DNA of 64,000 nt from Pseudomonas sp. ABC1 (GTDB lineage Bacteria > Pseudomonadota > Gammaproteobacteria > Pseudomonadales > Pseudomonadaceae), in assembly GCF_013395055.1 (NCBI RefSeq), contig NZ_CP058349.1:3409501-3473500 (forward strand), in the 5' to 3' direction. The notes beneath the pieces are model-generated. The model ran no database searches. It worked only from the letters and a program-made list of their open reading frames with translations, and was not told the origin of the DNA. This document shows, piece by piece, positions 34,731 to 43,146 of this stretch; within the stretch, counting starts at the first letter, position 1, and every line of letters begins with the position of its first letter. The position numbers were made by a program, and so were the translations under genes.

Positions 34731-36065
34731 ATGAAACTGCAACTGCATTCCCTGGCGCTGGCCGCCTCCCTGCTGGCGGGCGTCGCCCAGGCTGCGCCGA
34801 GCGTCTATCCGACCGGTGTGACCCGTTATGACCCGGAAAAGGCCTGGAACGGCTATGTACTGTTCGGCGCCGCCGACGAGAAGACCTACCTGATCGACGC
34901 CAACGGCAACGAGATTCGTCGATGGGAGCATGTCGGCTCGCCCTCCGGGTTGATCGATCCGGCGGTCAACGGCGGTCAGCGTGGCCATGTCCTGGTGCGC
35001 CTGGAGAAGCGCAAGGAGCTGGACCCGCGTGGCTTCGGCAATGGCCTCAACACCCATTCCATTGGCGAGCTGGATTGGAACGGCAAGCTGGTCTGGAAGT
35101 GGGGCGACCAGGCGCCAGGCGGTTCGGCACGCCAGCACCACGACTGGCAGCGCCTAGCCAACGGCAACACCCTGCTGCTGGCCAACAAGCTGCACAAGAT
35201 CGACGGCTTCAAGCTGGACGAGACCATCGACGACGCGATCTATGAGGTCGACCCGAAGGGGCGGGTGGTCTGGCAGTGGCTGGCCTCCGAGCATCTTGAG
35301 GAGTTCGGTTTCACTCCCGAACAACTGGAACTGGTGCGCAATACCGACAAGGCCGATTACCTGCACTTCAACGACCTCAAGACCCTCGGTCCGAACAAGT
35401 GGTACGACCAGGGCGACCAGCGCTTCCACCCGGACAACCTGATCGTCGATTCACGGGAGGCCAACTTCGTCGCCATCATCGACAAGCGCAGCGGCAAGGT
35501 GGTGTGGAACCTGGGGCCGAACTACCCGGCCCTGGCGCCGGTGAATGCCAAGTTGCCGCGCCCGGTGGACCAACTGGCCGGCCTGCACGACGCCAACCTG
35601 ATCCCCAAGGGCTATCCGGGCGAAGGCAATATCCTGATCTTCGATAACCAGGGCGGCTCCGGCTACCCGGCGGTAGCGGCCAGTATCATCAGCGGTTCGC
35701 GGGTGGTCGAGATCGACCCGGTCAGCAAGCAGATCGTCTGGCAGTACAACGCAACGAACTCGGCCCAGCCGTTGTGGCAATTCAACAGCACCTTTATCAG
35801 CAGCGCGCGACGTCTGCCCAATGGCAACACGTTGATCGACGAGGGCATGTTCGGCCGCATCTTCCAGGTGACGCCGGCCGGCGAGATCGTCTGGGAATAC
35901 GTGAGCCCCTATTTCGGCAAGTTCCCCTATGGCAACGCCACCAGCAACTGGCTCTACCGCGCCCAGCCCGTGCCCTATGACTGGGTACCCGCCGGCACGC
36001 CGCGCAGCGAGAAGGCGGTGACGCCACCGGCACTGTCCGACTTCCGCGTCCCCACCCCCCACTGA
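34731..36065 (+). CDS. Exported arylsulfotransferase-like beta-propeller (Arylsulfotran_2 type)
   Basis: A 444-residue secreted protein: signal peptide 1-22 (LLAGVAQA/AP), then a beta-propeller with repeated W-x-hydrophobic blades (LDWNGKLVWKWGD, VDPKGRVVWQWLA, RSGKVVWNLG, SKQIVWQYN, PAGEIVWEYVSPYF). Family-typical segments are ARQHHDWQRLANGNTLLLAN and ISSARRLPNGNTLIDEGMFGRIFQV. It is unrelated in detail to the AssT fold encoded next, so the operon carries two different sulfotransferase-type enzymes. It probably transfers or removes sulfate from aryl esters in the periplasm. Reaction inferred from family and context. Confidence 0.8.
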   Translation: MKLQLHSLALAASLLAGVAQAAPSVYPTGVTRYDPEKAWNGYVLFGAADEKTYLIDANGNEIRRWEHVGSPSGLIDPAVNGGQRGHVLVRLEKRKELDPRGFGNGLNTHSIGELDWNGKLVWKWGDQAPGGSARQHHDWQRLANGNTLLLANKLHKIDGFKLDETIDDAIYEVDPKGRVVWQWLASEHLEEFGFTPEQLELVRNTDKADYLHFNDLKTLGPNKWYDQGDQRFHPDNLIVDSREANFVAIIDKRSGKVVWNLGPNYPALAPVNAKLPRPVDQLAGLHDANLIPKGYPGEGNILIFDNQGGSGYPAVAASIISGSRVVEIDPVSKQIVWQYNATNSAQPLWQFNSTFISSARRLPNGNTLIDEGMFGRIFQVTPAGEIVWEYVSPYFGKFPYGNATSNWLYRAQPVPYDWVPAGTPRSEKAVTPPALSDFRVPTPH

Positions 36066-36126
36066 CCCTTGTTTCTGGCGGCGCCCCGGCGCGTCGCCAG
36101 GCTTTTCGAATAGCTGGATGATTGCC

Positions 36127-37845
36127 ATGACCGAACAGAACACCACGGCCCTCCCGGAAGGCGCCTGCCTGACCGCGAAGATCCCCGACAGCACCACCAC
36201 CCGACTGGGCTCGGTGGTGGTCAATCCCTACCGTATCGCGCCGCTGACCGCTGTTATCCGCGACGGCGGGCAGACCTTGCGCCAGGCGCGTGTGCGCGTG
36301 CTGGGGCGCGGCGAGCAGGGCGTCGATATCTACTACGAAGTGCGCGACACGACCCTCTGGCAACATGGCGGTATTCCGGTGTTCGGCCTCTACCCGGACC
36401 ACATCAACCAGGTGGAAGTGGCCTACACCCTGGATGGCGAGCGGGTGCGCGAGCGCTATCAGATCTACGCCCCCGCCGTGCGCCTGCCGACGATCGCCTG
36501 CCAGACCGGCGCCTTGCCGCAGGTCGAGCCGGTCAAGGTCGACCCGGCGCTGAAGAAGCGCCTGTACCTGTTCAACCACCTGCTGACCGAGATTCCCGGC
36601 AACCGCCAGCTCAAGTGGAATGCCCAGGGTGGCGCCGCCGAGTGGGACTCGGTGGGCGTCAACTGGATTGCCGATACCCAGGGCGAGGTGCGCTGGTACC
36701 TGGACATCGAGCGTCTGCACGACTCCAGCCATGTGGATGGCCTGGGTGCCAGCATGGGCTTCCAGCAGACCGCCGATGGCAAGCTGATCTGGGGCCAGGG
36801 CCAGCGCTACTACAAGCACGATCTGCTCGGACGCCCGCTGTGGGATCGCCGCCTGCCAGCCAAGTTCGCTGACTTCTCCCACGAAATCCGCGAGACCACC
36901 CGAGGCACCTACCTGCTGCGGGTCGGCAGCAGCGACACCCGGCGTGACGATGGCAAGCAGGTGCGCACCGTACGCGACCATATTCTGGAGGTGGATGCAG
37001 CCGGCGAAGTGGTTGACTTCTGGGACCTGGGGCGCATCCTCGATCCCTATCGTGCGGAACTGCTGCATACCCTGGGCAAGGTCGCGGTGCTGTTGCCCGA
37101 CGAGTCGGCCAAGGGCGACGAACTGGCCGCCAACGAGCAGTTGGAAGGCGATAGCCTGCCCTTCGGCGATGTGCCGGGGGTTGGCCGTGGACGCAACTGG
37201 GCGCACGTCAACTCCATCGACTACGACCCGAGCGACGACAGCATCATCATCTCGGCCCGCCACCAGGGTGTGGCGAAGATCGGTCGCGACAAGCAGGTGA
37301 AGTGGATCCTGGCCGCCGAGCAAGGCTGGAACGCGGCACTGCGCGAGAAGCTGCTTACCCCCGTAGACGCCCAGGGCACACCGCTGGCGCGTGATGCAGA
37401 CGGCCGCTATGAAGGTGGCTTCGACTGGGGCTGGACCCAGCACACCGCCTGGCTGAGCGGCAAGGGCACGCTGACCGTGTTCGACAATGGCTGGGGCCGC
37501 GACTTCGCACCGACCAGGCTGGAAGGCAACTACAGCCGCGCCGTCGAATACCGCATCGACGAGGCCAGGGGCACCGTGCAGCAGGTCTGGGAATACGGCA
37601 AGGAACGCGGCGACGCCTGGTACAGCCCGATCACCTCGGTGGTGGAGTACCGCCCGGATAGCGACACGCAACTGATCTACTCGGCCTCGGTGGACTTCCT
37701 CACCCCGCGCAAACTCACCAACCCCGTGCTCAGCGAGGTGAAGTACGGCACCCAGGAGGTGCTCAGCGAGTTCCGCGTGACCAGCCTGCAACCCGGCAAC
37801 GTCGGCTACCGGGCGCTGGTGATCGACCTGGAGCGTGCGTTCTGA
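36127..37845 (+). CDS. Arylsulfate sulfotransferase (AssT/AstA type), no signal peptide
   Basis: A 572-residue PAPS-independent arylsulfotransferase that moves sulfate from one phenol to another via a sulfo-histidine. Catalytic residues line up with E. coli AssT: His252 (DFSHEIR), His360 (NWAHVNSIDYD), Arg378 (SARHQG) and the nucleophile His439 (WTQHTAW). No signal peptide is seen, so unlike E. coli AssT it should be cytoplasmic, as suggested for P. putida AstA. The ATG at 36127 is chosen (GGA ahead); ATG 36118 three codons upstream is possible. Third gene of the receptor operon. Confidence 0.88.
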   Translation: MTEQNTTALPEGACLTAKIPDSTTTRLGSVVVNPYRIAPLTAVIRDGGQTLRQARVRVLGRGEQGVDIYYEVRDTTLWQHGGIPVFGLYPDHINQVEVAYTLDGERVRERYQIYAPAVRLPTIACQTGALPQVEPVKVDPALKKRLYLFNHLLTEIPGNRQLKWNAQGGAAEWDSVGVNWIADTQGEVRWYLDIERLHDSSHVDGLGASMGFQQTADGKLIWGQGQRYYKHDLLGRPLWDRRLPAKFADFSHEIRETTRGTYLLRVGSSDTRRDDGKQVRTVRDHILEVDAAGEVVDFWDLGRILDPYRAELLHTLGKVAVLLPDESAKGDELAANEQLEGDSLPFGDVPGVGRGRNWAHVNSIDYDPSDDSIIISARHQGVAKIGRDKQVKWILAAEQGWNAALREKLLTPVDAQGTPLARDADGRYEGGFDWGWTQHTAWLSGKGTLTVFDNGWGRDFAPTRLEGNYSRAVEYRIDEARGTVQQVWEYGKERGDAWYSPITSVVEYRPDSDTQLIYSASVDFLTPRKLTNPVLSEVKYGTQEVLSEFRVTSLQPGNVGYRALVIDLERAF

Positions 37846-37856
37846 TCAGATGCCGC

Positions 37857-37922
37857 TCAGTCGCGTAGCGGCTCGGCGATCTCGATCAGGTTGAGATCGG
37901 GAACGTGCAGCCCGATCGAACG
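37857..37922 (-). pseudogene. C-terminal remnant of a VOC/glyoxalase-family gene
   Basis: The minus-strand frame ends RSIGLHVPDLNLIEIAEPLRD then a stop. It resembles the terminal strand of VOC proteins (the usual DPDxNLIEIAEP). No coding sequence for the rest is found upstream, where the lipoprotein operon terminator begins. A short match, so uncertain. Confidence 0.35.
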
Positions 37923-37951
37923 AAAAGGAGCCTCGTTGCGAGGCCCCTGCA
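37922..37951 (-). terminator. Terminator of the lipoprotein operon
   Basis: Minus strand: GGGGCCTCG-CAA-CGAGGCTCC (one mismatch) followed by TTTTCGTT, directly after the DUF799 stop codon. Confidence 0.7.
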
Positions 37952-37957
37952 AGCTGC

Positions 37958-38620
37958 TCAGTCTGTGCCGTATCGCGGTGAGCGAGGACCATACAGCAGG
38001 CCGGCGGGACGGCCTGCCGAGAACAGGCGGGCGCTGGTGATGCCGGCGATGGGGTAGGAGGCATCCTCGACCGAACTGTTGATGATCTGGTTCACCGCGG
38101 CGGTGATCAGCATGCCGATCAGCCCGCCACTGTTGCTGCTCTTGCCTTCTTCGCTGGAGGCGGTGGCCGAGCCGGTCCACAGGGTGGTGCCGTTGCGCAG
38201 GTCCACCAGCTTGGCGCTGGCGGTGACGATGTTGGCACTGCTGAGCACCATGTACTGGGTGCCGTACTGGCTGACCGTCACATAGAGCGCGGTGTCCGCC
38301 CCGTAGATTTCGCGCAGCTTGGCTGGCGAAACCTGGTGGATGTCGCCTGCGTTGCTCAGGCCGTTCTGGCGGAAGGTTTCGGCCATCAGGCCCACCGGCA
38401 CCACGTAATAGCCGGCTTCAGCGAGCGGGAAGGTCACCTGGGCGAGCATGCTGTAGGTGGCCTTGACGTCAGGCGACTCGTTCAACGGCGGCAGCACCAG
38501 GATCGAGCGTGGTTGTGCCTGTTTGTAGGCCGAGTAGTCGACACTCTGAGTCGGGGCGCAACCTGCCAGTCCCAGCAGGACACCCAGGCAGGCGCAGAGC
38601 CTGTGCAAACGGCCGGTCAT
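37958..38620 (-). CDS. GNA1162/DUF799 family lipoprotein
   Basis: A 220-residue lipoprotein with lipobox LAGC (Cys21). The body has SILVLPPLNESPDVKATYSMLAQVTFPLAEAGYYVVPVGLMAETFRQNG, characteristic of DUF799 (Neisseria GNA1162), and a glycine-rich hydrophobic segment (SGGLIGMLITAAVNQI) near the C-terminus. The fold resembles TolB N-terminal/CsgG-like domains. Last gene of the CsgG-DUF4810-DUF799 operon, overlapping the previous gene by 4 bases (ATGA). These three co-occur widely, but their shared function is not established. Confidence 0.87.
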   Translation of the reverse strand: MTGRLHRLCACLGVLLGLAGCAPTQSVDYSAYKQAQPRSILVLPPLNESPDVKATYSMLAQVTFPLAEAGYYVVPVGLMAETFRQNGLSNAGDIHQVSPAKLREIYGADTALYVTVSQYGTQYMVLSSANIVTASAKLVDLRNGTTLWTGSATASSEEGKSSNSGGLIGMLITAAVNQIINSSVEDASYPIAGITSARLFSAGRPAGLLYGPRSPRYGTD

Positions 38621-38985
38621 TTGTGTTCTCCCTTGGCGTTGTCCATCAGAAAGTCCATGTAGGTGGCGGACTCGGGAAAGAGGGCTTTCTCGGTTTCGAA
38701 CTCGCGGATCATCTGGTCATCCTTGCCGATGCCCGAGTAGAGCAGCCCCAGCTGGGCGTGATAGCCCGGTGGGACGGCGCCGTTCTTCGCCTTGATCTTC
38801 TCCAGCCCGGCCTCCAGGGCCTCCAGCTGTGCTTCGGGGGACTCGCCCTTGAAGTATTCGTTGAGCTGGGGCTGGTAGCCTTCCCACTGGTACAGCGTCT
38901 TGGGCGCTTCGGCGCAGCCCGCCAGGGTCAGGCTGCCGAGCAACAAGGCCAGGCCCGCGCGGGGAAATGCGGTTGTATCGTTCAT
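38617..38985 (-). CDS. DUF4810 family lipoprotein
   Basis: A 122-residue lipoprotein, lipobox LAGC (Cys24). The body YQWEGYQPQLNEYFKGESPEAQLEALEAGLEKIKA...PPGYHAQLGLLYSGIGKDDQMIREFETEKALFPESATYMDFLM reads as a TPR-like helical repeat unit. Middle gene of the operon. It starts 26 bases after the CsgG-like stop and overlaps the DUF799 gene. Confidence 0.87.
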   Translation of the reverse strand: MNDTTAFPRAGLALLLGSLTLAGCAEAPKTLYQWEGYQPQLNEYFKGESPEAQLEALEAGLEKIKAKNGAVPPGYHAQLGLLYSGIGKDDQMIREFETEKALFPESATYMDFLMDNAKGEHK

Positions 38986-39011
38986 CTGTCGGTTTTCCTT
39001 GTGCGCGATGC

Positions 39012-39695
39012 TTACTGCTGCGGGTTCCAGGCGCCGCCTTCCACGGCGTTGACCAGTTTGTTCACCGCTTCGCGCATGGCCAGGTCGAGGACTTTGCCGT
39101 TCAGCGTGGAGTCGTAGCTGGCGGTGCCGCCGAAGCCGATCACCTCGCGGTTGGACAGCGCGTACTCACCGGCGCCCTGGGTCGAGTAGACGACTTCGGA
39201 GGTGGAGATGTTGACGATGTTCAGTGCGACCTTGGCGTAGGCCACCTGGGTCTTGCCGCGACCGAGGATGCCGAACAACTGGCGGTCGCCGACTTCCTTG
39301 CGGCCGAACTCGGTGACATCGCCGGTCACCACATAGTCGGCACCTTTCAGGCGTTGGGCCTGGCCCTTGATCGCGGCTTCCTGCTGGATTTCGCTCATGT
39401 TGTCGCGATCGAGCACATTGAAGCGGTTGGTCTGTTGCAGGTGGGTGATGAGGATGGTCTTGGCCTGTCCACCCAGACGGTCCACGCCATCGGAGAAAAT
39501 GCCGCGCATATAGCTGGAGCGGTTATCGAACTTCCCGACGGCGATGGGCGCGCGCGGACCGGCATAGGGACGATTGACGCTTTCGACTTGCTCGACCTGC
39601 ACCGAGCGCGAGGTCTCGGTGGCACAACCGGCAAGGCCTGTCAGTGTCATGGCCGCCAGAAGAGGCAGGGCTGCATTTCTTGCGATGATTCTCAT
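39012..39695 (-). CDS. CsgG-family lipoprotein
   Basis: A 227-residue lipoprotein with lipobox LAGC (Cys24). The CsgG domain is seen in IAVGKFDNRSSYMRGIF, LGGQAKTILITHLQQTNRFNVLDRDNMSEIQQEA and GADYVVTGDVTEFGRK. CsgG itself forms the curli secretion pore, but no curli genes are present and this shorter member lacks the long pore loops. ATG at 39695 with AAGGAG 9 bases upstream. First gene of the three-lipoprotein operon. Confidence 0.88.
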   Translation of the reverse strand: MRIIARNAALPLLAAMTLTGLAGCATETSRSVQVEQVESVNRPYAGPRAPIAVGKFDNRSSYMRGIFSDGVDRLGGQAKTILITHLQQTNRFNVLDRDNMSEIQQEAAIKGQAQRLKGADYVVTGDVTEFGRKEVGDRQLFGILGRGKTQVAYAKVALNIVNISTSEVVYSTQGAGEYALSNREVIGFGGTASYDSTLNGKVLDLAMREAVNKLVNAVEGGAWNPQQ

Positions 39696-40103
39696 GGGGT
39701 GGGGCTCCTTGTTGAATAGGGACACGCAAGTGGCTGGCGCCGCCATGCCATGCATGGGCGCAGCGGGCGAGGGTCGTCTGGTCTTGTAAGGCCGTGTGGA
39801 CATGCACCGAAAAAGCGCGCGGATAATATCACTGTGCGTTTGTGAATGAGTGCTTATCGCTTGTGGGGGAGAGGGGGATTGCATGAGGGTTTGGCCCTCT
39901 CCCCGGCCCTCTCCCGCAGGCGGGAGAGGGGGCAAAGAGACGATTTCCATGTGATTACTCTACTTGTGAAGCATGCAGTGCCGGCGTGACGGTGCGGCGC
40001 CAGGGCGGTGTCGCTGTTCCGGGTGGCTGTGCCAGAATGATCGCCTGCTGCCATGGCCGGCTCGCTGGCCCCGACCGAATTCGTTTCCCAGGAACTACAC
40101 CCC
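39696..40103. other. Divergent csgG-like / multicopper oxidase intergenic region
   Basis: 408 bases without a gene. It holds the dispersed hairpin repeat (39866-39930), and should contain promoters for both flanking units. I cannot assign them confidently. Confidence 0.55.
39866..39930. repeat. Dispersed ccctctcccgc hairpin repeat, copy 2
   Basis: Same two-hairpin layout as at 10064-10128: ggggagaggg/ccctctcccc (39866-39875 with 39895-39904) followed by the perfect ccctctcccgc / gcgggagaggg stem (39907-39917 with 39920-39930). Confidence 0.85.
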
Positions 40104-41471
40104 ATGTCATTTACCCGCAGACAAATCCTCGCCGGCCTGGCTGGTGTGGCGGTGGTCGGCCTTGGTGCGGGAGGTGCCCGTTACTGGCTGGGCCGTCCGG
40201 CCAATGCCGACAGCCATGATTACGAACTGATCGCCGCCCCGCTGGACGTGGAACTGGTGCCGGGCTACACCACCCAGGTATGGGCCTATGGCGGCCAGGC
40301 CCCAGGCCTGGAGTTGCGTGCCCGTCAGGGCGACTGGCTGCGGGTGCGCTTCATCAACCACCTGCCGGAAGCGACCACTATCCACTGGCATGGCATTCGC
40401 CTGCCGCTGGAGATGGATGGCGTGCCTTATCTGTCCCAGTTGCCGGTGCTGCCGGGGGAATATTTCGATTACCGCTTCCGCGTGGAAGATGCCGGCACCT
40501 TCTGGTACCACCCGCATACCGCCAGTGGCGAGCAACTCGGGCGCGGCCTGGTGGGGCCGCTTATCGTGGAAGAGCGTGAGGGCAGTGGCTTTCGCCATGA
40601 GCGAACGCTGAACCTCAAGCACTGGCACCTGGATCGCCAGGGCGTCTTCACCGCGTTCAGTGTCCCGCGCGAAGCGGCGCGCGGTGGCACGCCCGGGGTG
40701 TATTCCAGCCTCAATGGCGCGCATGCGCCGACCCTCGACCTGCCTGCGGGGCAGGTAGTGCGTCTGCGTATCCTCAACCTGGACAACACCCTGACCTACC
40801 GGTTGAACCTGCCGGATGCCGAGGCGCGCATCTATGCGCTGGATGGGCATCCGATCCAGCCAAGGCCGCTGGGCAAGGAGTACTGGTTGGGGCCGGGGAT
40901 GCGTATCGACCTGGGCCTGCGCGTACCTGAGGCGGGGCGTGAACTGTCATTGCGCAACGGCCCGCTTCGACTTGGCACCTTACGCGCTGTGCCCAGCAGC
41001 GAAACGCCCGGAGACTGGCCTGCACCGCTGCCGGCCAACCCGGTGGCTGAGCCGGACCTGGCACGGGCGGAAAAGCTGCGTTTCAATTTCGAGTGGTCTG
41101 GCGCCCTGTCCAGCGATGCCGCAGGGGCCACGCCGACCTTCTGGCAGATCAATGGAGAAGCCTGGGACATCAACGACAAATCCTGCGTCGAGCGTCCCAT
41201 TGCGACCCTGAAAAAGAATGGTCACTACATTTTCGAGCTGCGCAATGTCAGCCAGTACCAGCACCCGATCCACCTGCATGGGATGGCGTTCAAGGTGCTG
41301 TCGTCGAATCGCAAGCGCATCGAGCCCTACTTTACCGACACCTATCTGCTGGGGCGAAACGAGACGGCCCAGGTTGCGCTGGTGGCGGATAATCCGGGTG
41401 TCTGGATGTTCCATTGCCATGTCATCGACCATATGGAAACCGGTCTGATGGCTGCGATAGAAGTGGTGTAG
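40104..41471 (+). CDS. Tat-exported multicopper oxidase
   Basis: A 455-residue laccase-like oxidase. The Tat signal (MSFTRRQILAGLAG, residues 1-14, cleaved near 35) shows folded export to the periplasm. All four copper motifs are intact: HWHG (about 93), WYHPHT (about 135), HPIHLHG (about 388) and HCHVIDHMETG (about 437), so type 1, 2 and 3 centres should be complete. There is no Met-rich insert of CueO, so copper oxidase function is uncertain. The ATG at 40104 starts the Tat motif. tadA begins 7 bases after its stop. Confidence 0.9.
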   Translation: MSFTRRQILAGLAGVAVVGLGAGGARYWLGRPANADSHDYELIAAPLDVELVPGYTTQVWAYGGQAPGLELRARQGDWLRVRFINHLPEATTIHWHGIRLPLEMDGVPYLSQLPVLPGEYFDYRFRVEDAGTFWYHPHTASGEQLGRGLVGPLIVEEREGSGFRHERTLNLKHWHLDRQGVFTAFSVPREAARGGTPGVYSSLNGAHAPTLDLPAGQVVRLRILNLDNTLTYRLNLPDAEARIYALDGHPIQPRPLGKEYWLGPGMRIDLGLRVPEAGRELSLRNGPLRLGTLRAVPSSETPGDWPAPLPANPVAEPDLARAEKLRFNFEWSGALSSDAAGATPTFWQINGEAWDINDKSCVERPIATLKKNGHYIFELRNVSQYQHPIHLHGMAFKVLSSNRKRIEPYFTDTYLLGRNETAQVALVADNPGVWMFHCHVIDHMETGLMAAIEVV

Positions 41472-41478
41472 GCGAGCG

Positions 41479-41970
41479 ATGAAAATACTGCGTGTAATCG
41501 ACCGCAGCCGGGACGAGCACTTCATGCACGAAGCGTTGCAGCTGGCTCGCCAGGGCGCGCAATTGGGCGAAGTGCCCGTGGGGGCCGTGCTGGTGCGCGA
41601 CGGCGAGGTGATCGGCAGCGGCTTCAATCAGCCGATCTCCAGCCATGACCCGAGCGCCCATGCCGAAATGGTCGCCATCCGTGCGGCGGCCCAGGCCCAG
41701 CAGAACTACCGCCTGCCGGGTACGACGCTCTACGTCACCCTGGAGCCGTGCAGCATGTGCGCCGGGCTGATCGTGCACTCGCGCATCGAGCGTGTTGTCT
41801 ACGGCACGCCCGAGCCACGGGCAGGTGCGGTGCTCAGCCAGGGGCGCTTCTTCGAGCAGCCCTGGCTCAACCACCGGGTGCAGGTCGAGGGCGGGGTGTT
41901 GATGGATGCGTGCGGGAACCTGTTGCGCGAGTTCTTTGCCGAGCGCCGAGGCAAAGCTGCACGGCCATGA
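41479..41970 (+). CDS. tadA: tRNA adenosine deaminase TadA
   Basis: A 163-residue zinc deaminase that converts A34 to inosine in tRNA-Arg(ACG). The zinc and catalytic motifs are HAE (PSAHAEMVAIRAA) and PCSMC (LEPCSMCAGLIVHSRI). VPVGAVLV and NHRVQVEGGV are TadA-typical. The N-terminal extension of about 10 residues and the C-terminal ERRGKAARP are normal for pseudomonads. It lies immediately behind the multicopper oxidase and probably shares its transcript. Confidence 0.93.
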   Translation: MKILRVIDRSRDEHFMHEALQLARQGAQLGEVPVGAVLVRDGEVIGSGFNQPISSHDPSAHAEMVAIRAAAQAQQNYRLPGTTLYVTLEPCSMCAGLIVHSRIERVVYGTPEPRAGAVLSQGRFFEQPWLNHRVQVEGGVLMDACGNLLREFFAERRGKAARP

Positions 41971-41977
41971 CGCTTTT

Positions 41978-42018
41978 TCCCCTCTCCCCAGCCCTCTCCC
42001 GCAGGCGGGAGAGGGGGC
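41978..42018. repeat. Dispersed ccctctcccgc hairpin repeat, copy 3 (bidirectional terminator)
   Basis: Perfect ccctctcccgc / gcgggagaggg stem (41992-42002 with 42005-42015), flanked by TTTTT on the left and CAAAAG on the right. It therefore has a U-tail on the minus strand and sits between convergent tadA and the ABC ATPase. Confidence 0.8.
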
Positions 42019-42030
42019 AAAAGCGCGCCT

Positions 42031-43146
42031 TCAGCTATCGCTATAGCGGCGTACGCCGTTGATATTCTCGTGGGTGGCGATGCTGCCCTGGGCGGGGAAC
42101 ACCACCAGATGATCGGCGGCGATGGCGATACCGACCTCCTGGCCCAGCATATGGTCGGCATGGCTGGGGAACAGGCCTTCCAGTTGGGTGCCGGTCGGCA
42201 GCTCCAGTCGGTAGAGGGTCGAGGCGCCCTGGAAGGTCTTGCCGACGACCCGTGCGCGCAAGGGACTCTCGGCGGCCGGGACGATATCGTCCGGGCGCAG
42301 CAGCACGTCCACGGGGCTGCCGTCCGGGGCATCGCATGAGCCGATGCAGGTGCGCTGTCCGCGAATGTCGCCCAGCTCGGTCTGCACGCCCTGCGCGACG
42401 AGGGACTGCCCGCGAATGAAATAGCCCTGGCCGATGAAGCTGGCGACGAAAGGCGTCTGCGGTTCATGGTAGAGGTTGAAAGGCGTATCCCACTGTTGCA
42501 GGTGGCCGTCCTTGAAGACGCCGACCTTGTCGCTGACGGCGAAGGCTTCTTCCTGGTCGTGGGTGACCAGGATGGCGCTGGTGCCCCGGGATTTCAGAAT
42601 CTCCCGCACCTCATGGCTCAGGCGCCGGCGCAGTTCCACGTCGAGGTTGGAGAAAGGCTCGTCGAGCAGCAGCAGTTCAGGTTCGGGCGCCAGTGCGCGG
42701 GCCAGTGCGACACGCTGCTGCTGGCCGCCGGACAGCTCGTGGGGATAGCGTTTGTGCAGTGCCGACAGGTGTACCAGCGCCAGCATTTCCTCGACGATTC
42801 GCTTGGCCTCGGGGTGTTTGCGAATGCCGAAGGCGACATTCTCGGCGACGGTCAGGTGCGGGAACAGTGCGTAGTCCTGGAAGACCATGCCGATGTGGCG
42901 CTTTTCCGTCGCGAGGGTGTATCCGGCGCTGGAAATGGTGCGGTCGGCGAGGACGATCTCGCCCTCATGCACCGGCTCGAAGCCGGCGATGGCGCGCAGG
43001 GTGGTGGTCTTGCCGCAACCGGAGGGGCCGAGCAGGCAACCGATGTCGCCGCGTTCGAGCTGCAGGTTCAGCCCCTCGACGATACGTTGGCCGCCGTAAC
43101 CGCAGGCCAGGTTGCGCAGGTCCAGCAGCGGTGCGGCATCGCTCAT
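42031..43146 (-). CDS. ABC transporter ATP-binding protein (FbpC/PotA-like)
   Basis: A 371-residue importer ATPase: Walker A GPSGCGKT (about 40-47), Q-loop VFQDYALFPHLTVAENVAFG, signature LSGGQQQRVALARALA, Walker B LLLLDEPFSNLD, H-loop VTHDQEEAFAVSDK. A TOBE regulatory domain (about 240-371) follows, with DVLLRPDDI. Architecture and length match ATPases of Fe3+/polyamine/2-aminoethylphosphonate importers. No permease or binding protein is adjacent. It is translationally coupled to argF (ATGA overlap), an arrangement I recall at P. aeruginosa argF too. Confidence 0.88.
   Translation of the reverse strand: MSDAAPLLDLRNLACGYGGQRIVEGLNLQLERGDIGCLLGPSGCGKTTTLRAIAGFEPVHEGEIVLADRTISSAGYTLATEKRHIGMVFQDYALFPHLTVAENVAFGIRKHPEAKRIVEEMLALVHLSALHKRYPHELSGGQQQRVALARALAPEPELLLLDEPFSNLDVELRRRLSHEVREILKSRGTSAILVTHDQEEAFAVSDKVGVFKDGHLQQWDTPFNLYHEPQTPFVASFIGQGYFIRGQSLVAQGVQTELGDIRGQRTCIGSCDAPDGSPVDVLLRPDDIVPAAESPLRARVVGKTFQGASTLYRLELPTGTQLEGLFPSHADHMLGQEVGIAIAADHLVVFPAQGSIATHENINGVRRYSDS

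Noticed and set aside
35797..37791. Minus-strand open frame of 664 codons
   Set aside because: Antisense to the AssT gene, whose catalytic residues are all in place. The opposite frame has no recognisable domain.
39012..39695. Curli secretion gene csgG
   Set aside because: Too short, has no curli partners, and sits in the conserved CsgG-DUF4810-DUF799 lipoprotein set.
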